Source of the DNA: Clostridia bacterium
GTDB taxonomy: Bacteria > Bacillota > Clostridia > Christensenellales > Borkfalkiaceae
DNA length: 7,126 bases
NCBI GenBank assembly: GCA_029054485.1
Contig: JAIDFD010000048.1
Coordinates: 1-7,126 of the forward strand
Direction of reading: 5' to 3'
In this document: piece by piece, positions 1-5,992 of the stretch
How positions within the stretch are numbered: the stretch's first letter is position 1
Layout: every line of letters begins with the position of its first letter
Position numbers and translations under genes: made by a program
Notes under the pieces: model-generated
Database searches by the model: none
Seen by the model: only the letters and a program-made list of their open reading frames with translations
Told to the model about the DNA's origin: nothing

Positions 1-303
1 GAAAGCCCTGATAAAACTTTCGGGTATAATTTTAAGCCAGCCCGCAAGGACAATATAGTCCACGCGGTGCATATTCAAAAGATAGCTGAGTTTTTCGTAT
101 AGCGTTTCCAAATCGGGGTAATCGCCCTTTGCGAAAACTTCGGCGTGTATGCCGTGTTTTTCGGCGCGCTCTATCGCGCCTATTCCGTGTTTGGACGCAA
201 TCAAAAGACTTATTTCGCAAAAGTTTTCTTTTTCGTTTGCATCTATTATCGATTGAAAATCGGTACCGCCGCCCGAAGCGAAAACCGCTATACGTTTTTT
301 CAT
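1..303 (-). CDS. purN: Phosphoribosylglycinamide formyltransferase (GAR transformylase), N-terminal half, cut by window edge
   Basis: PurN transfers a formyl group from 10-formyltetrahydrofolate to GAR in the third step of de novo purine synthesis, in the cytoplasm. The first 101 residues are visible. They open MKKRIAVFASGGGTDFQSII, the PurN phosphate-binding loop (SGGGT at 10-14; D15 stands where many homologues have Asn), and continue to the family motif VLAGWLKIIP (85-94). The family is about 200 residues long, so the catalytic Asn/His/Asp part lies beyond position 1. The ATG (301-303) overlaps the purM stop in an ATGA arrangement, and a GGAG (314-317) sits 10 bases upstream inside purM, so translation is probably coupled to purM. 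The frame is open to the window edge. Identity is secure; only completeness is unknown. Confidence 0.93.
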   Translation of the reverse strand, partial: MKKRIAVFASGGGTDFQSIIDANEKENFCEISLLIASKHGIGAIERAEKHGIHAEVFAKGDYPDLETLYEKLSYLLNMHRVDYIVLAGWLKIIPESFIRAF

Positions 304-1319
304 AAAAGTTTTACTCCGCTGCCCTCTACCGTTTTACCGATAACGGCACACTCTTCACCCGTGGATTTAAGTTGCGCCAAAGTCTTGTTTACGTCCTTTT
401 CCGCAACGCAGACGACCATTCCTATACCCATATTAAAGGTGTTGTAAATCTGCTCGTCCGAAATTCCCGCTTTCTTTTGAAGCGCCTTGAAAATTGCGGG
501 TACTTCATAAGAATTTTTATCTATCTCGCAACCTATTCCTTCAGGGAAAATTCTGGGGATATTTTCTATAAAACCGCCGCCGGTTATATGTGCAATGCCC
601 TTAACCTTAACGTGCTTAATAAGCGCGAGAATACTTTTTACATAAATCTTTGTAGGGGTAAGCAAAATATCGAGCGGTTTTTCGCCCAAGTCCTTGTCGA
701 CTTTTTGAAGCTTTTTAACGTCCTCTCCGAAAAGTTTTCTGACAAGCGAATATCCGTTGGAATGTATACCGCTGGATTTAATTCCTATAAGAACGTCTCC
801 CGCCTTAATGGTGCTGCCGTTTATAATTTTCTTTTTATCGACTACGCCCACCGCAAAGCCTGCGATGTCATATTCGCCGTCCGCGTAAAAACCGGGCATT
901 TCAGCCGTTTCGCCGCCGATTAACGCCGCGCCCGACTGCCTGCATCCCTCTGCAATCCCCGATACTACGGTAGCAACCTTTTCGGGGCTTAAACTGCCGG
1001 TTGCAAAATAGTCTAAAAAGATGAGCGGTTGAGCGCCCTGACAAACTATGTCGTTCACACACATAGCGACCGCGTCAATACCGATAGTATCGTGCTTGTC
1101 CGCGATTATAGCATATTTGAGCTTGGTGCCGACCCCGTCCGTTCCTGCAACGAGTACGGGATTTTTTACACCCTTGGGCATTTTGAAAAATCCGCCGAAC
1201 GAACCTATGTCGCCGAGTACGCCAGCCGTATAGGTGGATTTTACATGCTCTTTCATCAGCTTGACCGCTTGATATCCTCTTTCAACGTCAACGCCGCTGT
1301 CTTTATAAGAAATAGCCAT
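300..1319 (-). CDS. purM: Phosphoribosylformylglycinamidine cyclo-ligase (AIR synthase)
   Basis: PurM closes the imidazole ring: FGAM plus ATP gives AIR, ADP and phosphate (step 5). At 339 residues it is full length for the family. Visible family motifs, in order, are YKDSGVDV (5-12), GTDGVGTK (59-66), DAVAMCVNDI (82-91), GGETAEMPGFY (135-145), SSGIHSNGYSLVR (182-194), TPTKIYV (221-227), HITGGGF (244-250) and NTFNMGIGM (293-301). Together these cover the N-terminal ATP/substrate-binding half and the C-terminal half of the PurM/PurL/SelD fold. The ATG at 1317-1319 has a GGAG (1325-1328) 5 bases upstream. Only 14 bases separate it from the purF stop, and it overlaps purN by 4 bases, so it is an internal gene of the purine operon. 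Nothing looks damaged. Confidence 0.98.
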   Translation of the reverse strand: MAISYKDSGVDVERGYQAVKLMKEHVKSTYTAGVLGDIGSFGGFFKMPKGVKNPVLVAGTDGVGTKLKYAIIADKHDTIGIDAVAMCVNDIVCQGAQPLIFLDYFATGSLSPEKVATVVSGIAEGCRQSGAALIGGETAEMPGFYADGEYDIAGFAVGVVDKKKIINGSTIKAGDVLIGIKSSGIHSNGYSLVRKLFGEDVKKLQKVDKDLGEKPLDILLTPTKIYVKSILALIKHVKVKGIAHITGGGFIENIPRIFPEGIGCEIDKNSYEVPAIFKALQKKAGISDEQIYNTFNMGIGMVVCVAEKDVNKTLAQLKSTGEECAVIGKTVEGSGVKLL

Positions 1320-1333
1320 ATTTTCTCCTTTTG

Positions 1334-2737
1334 TTATTCGAGTTTGAACTTGTCTGCACGGTAGCCTTCAAGCGAGTAAGGATATTCGCCGTTGAAGCAA
1401 CCGAGACAGAAACCGTCAGCTTTTCCCTTGCAGGTACTTACAAGCTGGTCTACAGTAAGATACCTTACGCTGTCCGCACCGAGACTCTCGCAAATTGCGT
1501 CCTCGTCCTTGTATGCGCCGATAAGCTGTGAATAGGTCTGTATATCTATGCCGAGATGACAGGGGTGCTTGATTATCGGCGAACAAACTCTGACGTGTAC
1601 CGCCTTAGCACCTGCATCTCGAAGCATTTTTACGATTTTTCGCATTGTGGTTCCACGCACAATCGAGTCATCTATGAGTATTACGCGCTTACCACGGATA
1701 TTTGCGCGGAGTGCGTTCATTTTTACATTAAGGCTGTTTTCGCGCTGTTGCTGGCTGGGTTGGATAAAGGTTCTGCCAACGTATCTGTTTTTTGCAAGAG
1801 CTTCTACAAACGGTATCCCGCTCTCTTCCGCATAGCCGCGCGCGGCAACGTTGCCCGAGTCGGGAACGCCCGCAACTAAATCAGCGTCAACGGGGCAATG
1901 GAGCGCAAGTAGTTTGCCCGCCTCTTTCCTCGCCTCGTACACGCTAACTCCGTCCAAAACGGTGTCGTGGCGCGCAAAATAGACGTATTCAAAAATACAG
2001 ATTTTGCTGTGTTTGGGAAGGTCGTCCATCATGTGCGAGTGAATACCGTTGCTGTCGATAACGACTATCTCGCCCGCCTTTACATCGCGCACAAAATTTG
2101 CGCCCACGGCGTCAAGTGCGCAGGTTTCACTGGCTACTATGTAATCGTTGCCAGTTGCGCCTATGCAAAGCGGTCTTATTCCGAAAGGATCGCGTACAGC
2201 AATAAGCTTGTCGGTGGTCATAATTACCAGTGCATACGAACCTTTGAATTTAGGACAGGCGCGCTTTACGCCAGTCAGAATATCGCCGTCCGATAACGAG
2301 TTGATAAATACCGCCATTACTTCCGAATCGATTGTGGTCTGGAACACGGCGTTCTTTTCAATCATTTCGTTTCTGAGCTGTTGCGTGTTTGTAAGGTTGC
2401 CGTTGTGAGCAAGCGCCATTTTACCGCACTTACCGGTAAATACTACAGGCTGTGCGTTCAAGAGCTGGCTCGCGCCCGTTGTGGAATATCGGACGTGTCC
2501 TATGGCTATGTCCCCTTCGGGGAGTTTTTCTAAACTTCCGTCCGAGAACACATCGAATACAAGCCCCATACCCTTGTGATACATAATCTTGTCGGCGTAA
2601 GCAACGGCGATACCCGCGGATTCCTGCCCTCTGTGTTGAAGAGCGTACAATCCGTAGTAAACGGTATGCGCAACATCGCGGTTTTCAAGCGAATAAACGC
2701 CGAAAACACCGCACTCTTCGTGAATTTCGCCGTCCAT
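1334..2737 (-). CDS. purF: Amidophosphoribosyltransferase (glutamine PRPP amidotransferase), canonical copy
   Basis: PurF makes 5-phosphoribosylamine from PRPP and glutamine, the committed and usually feedback-inhibited first step. The protein has 467 residues. An 8-residue leader precedes ECGVFG, so C9 would become the N-terminal nucleophile after propeptide removal, as in Bacillus PurF. The glutaminase domain keeps LQHRGQES (33-40), GHVRYSTTG (80-88, Arg83 for glutamine), AHNGNLTN (110-117, oxyanion Asn-Gly) and Asp137. The phosphoribosyltransferase domain has GVPDSG (290-295), the flexible loop KNRYVGRTFIQPSQ (316-329) and the PRPP loop VILIDDSIVRGTT (352-364). C247, C393, C444 and C447 match the ligands of the Bacillus-type 4Fe-4S cluster. 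A small oddity is H257, where many homologues have Pro (ARPD). The AAGGAG site overlaps the end of the upstream paralogue, giving a 3-base gap and likely coupled translation. Confidence 0.97.
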   Translation of the reverse strand: MDGEIHEECGVFGVYSLENRDVAHTVYYGLYALQHRGQESAGIAVAYADKIMYHKGMGLVFDVFSDGSLEKLPEGDIAIGHVRYSTTGASQLLNAQPVVFTGKCGKMALAHNGNLTNTQQLRNEMIEKNAVFQTTIDSEVMAVFINSLSDGDILTGVKRACPKFKGSYALVIMTTDKLIAVRDPFGIRPLCIGATGNDYIVASETCALDAVGANFVRDVKAGEIVVIDSNGIHSHMMDDLPKHSKICIFEYVYFARHDTVLDGVSVYEARKEAGKLLALHCPVDADLVAGVPDSGNVAARGYAEESGIPFVEALAKNRYVGRTFIQPSQQQRENSLNVKMNALRANIRGKRVILIDDSIVRGTTMRKIVKMLRDAGAKAVHVRVCSPIIKHPCHLGIDIQTYSQLIGAYKDEDAICESLGADSVRYLTVDQLVSTCKGKADGFCLGCFNGEYPYSLEGYRADKFKLE

Positions 2738-2740
2738 AAT

Positions 2741-4162
2741 TTACTCCTTACCCGTCCAGCAATAGGTGCAAAGCTTGCAGGGCTCTATTCCGATAGCCTC
2801 TATCAATCCTTCAAGCGATTGAAATTCAAGCGATTCGAATTTGAATTTTTCGCATATAGCCTTGCGCATCGCCTTACCGCGCTCGGTTTTGGAATCGCTG
2901 TATTCTTCGATATGCTTTATGCCCTCTTCGCCCTCTAATTCGTTCATAGTGCGGCGGGTAATCAAATCCATATCACCCGTTGAGCGCGAAAAATTCAAAT
3001 ATTTACAGCCGTACATAATAGGCGGACAAGCCGAACGCATGTGAACGGCTTTCGCCCCGTGGGAATATAAAAATTCTACCGTTTCTTTAAGCTGCGTTCC
3101 TCTGACTATCGAATCATCGACGAGAAGCAGACTTTTTCCCTCGATAAATTCGTGAACGGGAATAAGCTTCATCTTGGCAACCTTATTCCGCTCGGTCTGA
3201 TTAACTGGCATAAAACTGCGCGACCACGTCGGCGTATATTTTATATACGGACGGGCAAACGGAATTTTGCTTGCGTTTGAATAACCTATTGCGTGCGGCG
3301 TACCAGAGTCAGGCACTCCGCCAACGTAATCCACGCCGTGCAAACTCTTTTCTTTCGCATCGTTTTTTGCGAAAATTTCGCCGTTCTTACAGCGCATAAC
3401 TTCAACATTTACTCCCTCATACGTTGAAGTCGGATAACCGTAGTACGACCAAAGAAAAGCGCAGATACGCATCTCTTTACCGGGAGGCGAAAGCTGATTT
3501 ACACCGTCAGGGGATATTTCAACTATCTCTGCGGGACCCAGCTCACGCTCGTCCGAATAGCCCAGTTTTTTGTAAGCAAAGCTTTCAAACGATACGCAAT
3601 AGCCATCATCGCACTTTCCCACGAGAACGGGCAGCCTGCCGAATTTATCTCTTGCGGCAATCAGCGTGCCCCTGTCGGTTAAAAGAAGAATTGCCGCCGT
3701 TCCCTCTATCTGTTCCTGAGCATAACGGATACCGTCAACGTAATTATCCTTGCAGTTTATAAGCGCAGCAACGATTTCGTTGGTGTTTACTTTACTGCCT
3801 GTCATTGCATCAAAATAACCGCCGCGTGAAAGAAGATTGCTCATAAGCGCAGAAGCGTTGTTTATTATACCGATAGTACAGATAGCATACTTTCCGAGCT
3901 TCGAAACCATCAAAAGCGGCTGGGGGTCGGTATCACTGATACAGCCTATTGCGGCGTTGCCTTTCATTTCGGATAAAACGCGTTCGAATTTGGTACGAAA
4001 AGGTGCATTTTCGATATTATGTATTTCGCGCTGTAACCCTATTACAGGGTCGTATGCCGCCATACCACCGCGCTTAGTGCCAAGATGTGAATGATAATCG
4101 GTACCCAAAAAGACATCGAAAACCGCACTTTGTTTTTTTACAGAGCCGAAAAACCCGCCCAT
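2741..4162 (-). CDS. PurF-like paralogue lacking the glutaminase nucleophile
   Basis: This 473-residue protein has the full PurF layout but a disabled glutaminase site. It starts MGGFFG, with Gly where Cys-Gly-Val-Phe-Gly should place the nucleophile. Aligned by eye to the PurF next door, Arg83 corresponds to S76 within a loop about 7 residues shorter, the oxyanion Asn112 to I97, and Asp137 to T127. KRGG (30-33) remains of the HRGQ region. The transferase half keeps GGVPDSG (281-287) and the PRPP loop LLLVDDSIVRGTQ (345-357). C234, C386, C465 and C468 match PurF cluster ligands; C462 is extra. The PRPP-closing loop reads YTPTWSRSF (309-317) instead of NRYVGRTF, and the C386-C465 segment is about 28 residues longer than in PurF. 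Two in-frame stops before the ATG exclude a longer N-terminus; GGAG (4171-4174) is 8 bases upstream. Similar MGGFFG proteins, as I recall, occur in Clostridia and Bacteroidota under the PurF name. Function unknown. Confidence 0.9.
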   Translation of the reverse strand: MGGFFGSVKKQSAVFDVFLGTDYHSHLGTKRGGMAAYDPVIGLQREIHNIENAPFRTKFERVLSEMKGNAAIGCISDTDPQPLLMVSKLGKYAICTIGIINNASALMSNLLSRGGYFDAMTGSKVNTNEIVAALINCKDNYVDGIRYAQEQIEGTAAILLLTDRGTLIAARDKFGRLPVLVGKCDDGYCVSFESFAYKKLGYSDERELGPAEIVEISPDGVNQLSPPGKEMRICAFLWSYYGYPTSTYEGVNVEVMRCKNGEIFAKNDAKEKSLHGVDYVGGVPDSGTPHAIGYSNASKIPFARPYIKYTPTWSRSFMPVNQTERNKVAKMKLIPVHEFIEGKSLLLVDDSIVRGTQLKETVEFLYSHGAKAVHMRSACPPIMYGCKYLNFSRSTGDMDLITRRTMNELEGEEGIKHIEEYSDSKTERGKAMRKAICEKFKFESLEFQSLEGLIEAIGIEPCKLCTYCWTGKE

Positions 4163-4165
4163 TTA

Positions 4166-4888
4166 TTATTCTCCAATAAGGCGCTTGAATACTTCTTTGT
4201 ATGCGTCCTCTACGCCGCCGAGGTCTCTGCGGAATCTGTCCTTATCAAGGCTGACGTGTTTGGTTGTATCCCAGCTTCCCGCTTCCCAGAAACGGCAGGT
4301 ATCGGGTGAAATTTCGTCCGCAAGAACGATGTTTCCCTTAAATCTTCCGAATTCGAGTTTGAAGTCGATAAGGTCGATATTCAGTTCCTTGAAAAATGCT
4401 TTCATCGCATCGTTTACCGCGAAAGCCATATTCTTTATGGTTGCAATCTCTTCGGGGGTTGCAAGGTTAAGCGCCAAAGCGTGATAATCGTTGATTAAAG
4501 GGTCGCCCAAATCATCGTTTTTATATGAAAATTCAATAGTGGGCGCAGAAAACTTTGTACCTTCCGCAACGCCGTATCTCTTTGAAAAACTGCCTGCGGC
4601 AACGTTTCTGATAATAACTTCGAGGGGAACTATCTCAACCTTTTTAACGACTGTGTTTCTGTCGTCAATCTGCTCGACAAAGTGAGTGGGTATTCCCTTC
4701 TTTTCAAGCATCTGCATCATCAAATTGCTCATTTTGTTGTTGATAACGCCCTTACCCGCAATGGTACCTTTTTTAAGTCCGTTGAATGCGGTTGCGTCGT
4801 CCTTGTAAGACACGATGACATAGTCTGCATTTTCGGTTGCGAATACCTTTTTTGCTTTGCCTTCGTAAAGCTGTTCCTTTTTCTGCAT
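4166..4888 (-). CDS. purC: SAICAR synthetase (phosphoribosylaminoimidazole-succinocarboxamide synthase)
   Basis: PurC joins aspartate to CAIR using ATP, giving SAICAR. The 240-residue length is typical of the bacterial stand-alone enzyme. Family motifs are present in order: [10 protein letters not shown] (7-16, nucleotide-binding strand-loop), KDDATAFN (29-36), [17 protein letters not shown] (90-106), LIDFKLEFG (173-181), [12 protein letters not shown] (190-201) and the C-terminal [10 protein letters not shown] (215-224). The ATG at 4886-4888 has AAGGAG (4896-4901) 7 bases upstream. It ends in a tandem TAATAA, and the purF-like gene starts directly after, in the same frame. The 71-base space before it holds a hairpin that might tune its expression relative to purE. 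No damage is seen. Confidence 0.98.
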   Translation of the reverse strand: MQKKEQLYEGKAKKVFATENADYVIVSYKDDATAFNGLKKGTIAGKGVINNKMSNLMMQMLEKKGIPTHFVEQIDDRNTVVKKVEIVPLEVIIRNVAAGSFSKRYGVAEGTKFSAPTIEFSYKNDDLGDPLINDYHALALNLATPEEIATIKNMAFAVNDAMKAFFKELNIDLIDFKLEFGRFKGNIVLADEISPDTCRFWEAGSWDTTKHVSLDKDRFRRDLGGVEDAYKEVFKRLIGE

Positions 4889-4931
4889 AAATTGACTCCT
4901 TGTATAAAACTTTTATTATTTAACAACTGAA

Positions 4932-4956
4932 ATACCCGCGACTAAAACGCGGGTAT
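4932..4956 (-). other. GC-rich stem-loop between purE and purC
   Basis: ATACCCGCG (4932-4940) and CGCGGGTAT (4948-4956) form a perfect 9-bp stem with a 7-base loop, starting 3 bases after the purE stop. On the transcript it is followed by UUUCAGUUGUU, a short broken U-run, so it could be a leaky terminator, an RNA-stabilising 3' end for purE, or a processing barrier. It is the only strong hairpin inside the operon. The structure is directly visible; the role is inferred. Confidence 0.75.
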
Positions 4957-4959
4957 GGT

Positions 4960-5457
4960 TTACTTTTGCTCCAACTCGGATTGCAGAGCAACATCATCGG
5001 CGTTGATTTTCTTTCTCATAGCCGACTTATATTCGTTAAGCTTTTTTGCGATTTCGGGATACTTTACGCCCAGTATCTGCAGTGCTAAAAGTCCTGCGTT
5101 TTCGCCGCCGTTCACTCCTACGGTTGCAACAGGTATACCCGAAGGCATCTGAACGATAGAAAGCAAGCTGTCCAGCCCGCCCATCATATCCGTTTTCACG
5201 GGCAAGCCGATTACGGGCAACGTAGTACTTGCGGCGATAACGCCGCCGAGGTGAGCCGCCTTACCTGCCGCGCAGATTATGACTTCGACTCCGCGTTTAA
5301 TTGCGTTCGCTGAAAACTCGTGCGCCTCTTCAGGCGTTCTGTGTGCGGATATTACTCTGACTTCCGTTTCCACGCCGAAACTTTTTATAACGTCTACGGC
5401 GGGCTTTACCACGTTAAAATCAGATTTACTGCCCATTATTACGGCTATCTTTGACAT
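4960..5457 (-). CDS. purE: N5-carboxyaminoimidazole ribonucleotide mutase, class I PurE
   Basis: PurE moves the carboxylate of N5-CAIR to C4 to give CAIR, the substrate of PurC encoded next. The 165-residue protein begins MSKIAVIMGSKSD (phosphate-binding GSKSD at 9-13) and keeps SAHRTP (38-43), AGKAAHLGG (64-72), LPVKTDMMGGLDSLLS (85-100) and QMPSGIPVATV (103-113). The AHL-x-G pattern points to the class I mutase, which normally needs PurK to supply N5-CAIR; purK is not in the window. I chose the ATG at 5455-5457 because a GGAG (5464-5467) lies 6 bases upstream and the protein then starts at the conserved strand. An in-frame ATG at 5493 would add 12 unconserved residues. It is the first gene of the operon as seen here. 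Confidence 0.97.
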   Translation of the reverse strand: MSKIAVIMGSKSDFNVVKPAVDVIKSFGVETEVRVISAHRTPEEAHEFSANAIKRGVEVIICAAGKAAHLGGVIAASTTLPVIGLPVKTDMMGGLDSLLSIVQMPSGIPVATVGVNGGENAGLLALQILGVKYPEIAKKLNEYKSAMRKKINADDVALQSELEQK

Positions 5458-5463
5458 TGACTT

Positions 5464-5467
5464 CTCC
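5464..5467 (-). promoter_or_regulatory. purE ribosome binding site (GGAG) that fixes the start
   Basis: GGAG on the minus strand lies 6 bases before the ATG at 5455-5457. It supports that start over the in-frame ATG at 5493, which has no purine-rich site in front of it. Confidence 0.8.
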
Positions 5468-5486
5468 GAATTAAAGTTCTTGTTTT

Positions 5487-5512
5487 GTAGCATACTTTTA
5501 CTATGCTGCTAC
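5487..5512. repeat. Imperfect inverted repeat over the start of the small membrane gene
   Basis: AGCATA (5489-5494) and TATGCT (5502-5507) are perfect inverted copies 7 bases apart. The flanking GTAGCA (5487-5492) can also pair with TGCTAC (5507-5512). The repeat includes the ATG at 5503 and lies in the purE upstream region. It could be an operator between divergent genes or an RNA hairpin hiding the start; there is no direct evidence for either. Confidence 0.5.
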
Positions 5513-5805
5513 TTTATATTATTTTTATCGTATATATTCTCGCGGTGAACTTTTACGCTGTTATGCTTTTAAGAGCGCAACGAGATGAGTTCGGCGAAAA
5601 CGATTCAAAAATGACTAGCGGCGACGGAAAACTTATCCTTACCGCGATTTTAGGCGGAGCAATCGCAATTTATGTAAGTATGTTCATTATGCGGTACAGG
5701 CTTAAAAACCTGCTTCTTATGATTCTTTTGCCCGTTATTGCCGTTTTAAACGTTTACTTTTTTATAGCGGCGTTCCGTTCGGGCTTTACTTTCTTCGTAG
5801 TATAA
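5503..5805 (+). CDS. Small integral membrane protein, DUF1294-like
   Basis: This is a 100-residue, strongly hydrophobic protein on the opposite strand to its neighbours. It has an N-terminal membrane segment (about 2-22, ending [18 protein letters not shown]), a short polar linker, GDGKL (41-45), then two more membrane stretches (about 44-62 and 69-92). The pattern LTAILGG..(x)n..[12 protein letters not shown] (46-71) recalls the LGG...GM..RHKTKH core of DUF1294 proteins, whose function is unknown. The family call rests on memory of that pattern. It diverges from purE (45 bases between starts) and converges on mscL. Unlike other genes here it has no GGAG-like site: the 14 bases before the ATG (5503) are pyrimidine-rich, and an in-frame stop at 5488-5490 limits any extension. 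The transcript may be leaderless or weakly translated. Codon usage resembles its neighbours. Confidence 0.72.
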   Translation: MLLLYIIFIVYILAVNFYAVMLLRAQRDEFGENDSKMTSGDGKLILTAILGGAIAIYVSMFIMRYRLKNLLLMILLPVIAVLNVYFFIAAFRSGFTFFVV

Positions 5806-5807
5806 AA

Positions 5808-5849
5808 ACCACAATATCTGCCACTTACAGTTAGATTATACCACAATAT
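5808..5849. repeat. 10-base direct repeat pair with 32-base period
   Basis: ACCACAATAT occurs at 5808-5817 and again at 5840-5849, exactly 32 bases apart (about three helical turns), on either side of the candidate -10 element at 5835-5840. The arrangement resembles paired operator sites placed on the same DNA face. Confidence 0.7.
5835..5843 (-). promoter_or_regulatory. Candidate extended -10 promoter reading toward purE
   Basis: The minus strand reads TGGTATAAT, a perfect TATAAT with the TG-N extension. No good -35 box lies at the right distance (TTTCTT with a 17-base spacer), but extended -10 promoters can work without one. Transcription would start near 5828, cross the plus-strand membrane gene in antisense and reach purE after about 370 bases. 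No other minus-strand gene lies between. No better promoter was seen closer to purE. Confidence 0.45.
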
Positions 5850-5856
5850 ATTGTAA
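5841..5856. promoter_or_regulatory. Palindromic operator-like site, resembles an NrdR box
   Basis: The core ACAATATATTGT (5843-5854) is a perfect 12-bp palindrome. The 16-mer fits the NrdR-box consensus as I remember it (ACACWATATATWGTGT) at 13 of 16 positions. A half-matching copy lies 32 bases away at 5809-5824. It abuts the candidate -10 element, so a bound protein would block that promoter. NrdR normally controls ribonucleotide reductase genes, none of which are visible, so the regulator identity is a guess. Confidence 0.4.
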
Positions 5857-5892
5857 AAAGAAAAATGTTTGGACGCAGATTTTTAAAAATTT

Positions 5893-5913
5893 AAAAGTAA
5901 AAATTTTACTTTT
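5893..5913. repeat. AT-only inverted repeat in the convergent intergenic gap
   Basis: AAAAGTAAAA (5893-5902) and TTTTACTTTT (5904-5913) are perfect inverted copies around one central base. It can fold as a weak 7-bp hairpin with a 7-base loop. On the plus strand a T-rich run follows, so it may add to termination of the small membrane gene. The 187-base gap (5806-5992) shows no ORF. Confidence 0.5.
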
Positions 5914-5958
5914 GACCTTTTTAAATACTTGACAAACTTAAAATTGTTTTAATAAAAA

Positions 5959-5987
5959 TAAAACCTCACATATTCCGTGAGGTTTTA
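5959..5987. terminator. Bidirectional intrinsic terminator between mscL and the small membrane gene
   Basis: An 11-bp perfect stem (5959-5969 with 5977-5987, core CCTCAC/GTGAGG) has a 7-base loop. On the minus strand it begins 6 bases after the mscL stop and continues into TTTTATTTTTATT, a good U-run. On the plus strand it ends in TTTT, so it can also stop the convergent transcript. Confidence 0.9.
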
Positions 5988-5992
5988 ACATT

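Noticed and set aside
32..220. 62-codon minus-strand frame near the left edge
   Set aside because: It is an alternative frame inside purN; the purN frame runs unbroken from 303 to the window edge and carries the family motifs.
372..923. 183-codon plus-strand open frame opposite purM
   Set aside because: It is antisense to a clearly conserved purM, lacks recognisable domains and has low-complexity shadow composition, so it is a by-product of purM codon usage.
3424..3762. 112-codon plus-strand open frame opposite the purF-like gene
   Set aside because: It overlaps a gene with strong family motifs on the other strand; the translated product has no recognisable features or ribosome binding site.
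2741..4162. purF-like gene as a pseudogene
   Set aside because: It has a full-length uninterrupted frame, a good ribosome binding site, conserved PRPP and cluster motifs, and a normal place in the operon; the losses are confined to the glutaminase site.
4160..4180. Idea that the purF-like protein has a mis-called start and a real N-terminal Cys upstream
   Set aside because: Two in-frame TAA codons directly precede the ATG, so the frame cannot extend, and the Gly-Gly-Phe-Phe-Gly aligns directly with the Cys-Gly-Val-Phe-Gly of PurF.
5460..5475. PurR box (CCGAA with TTC nearby) in front of purE
   Set aside because: Only one poor match to the Bacillus CCGAAC half-site is seen, with no correctly spaced inverted partner; CCGAA here is the complement of the purE ribosome-binding region.
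5458..5840. Purine riboswitch upstream of purE (TATAATC resembles the start of the xpt-type aptamer)
   Set aside because: The remaining conserved aptamer parts (GATATGG and GTTTCTACC-like joins, closing stem) are absent after it.
5929..5958. TTGACA at 5929-5934 as a plus-strand promoter
   Set aside because: It lacks a good -10 at 16-18 bases and points into a terminator and the antisense strand of mscL.
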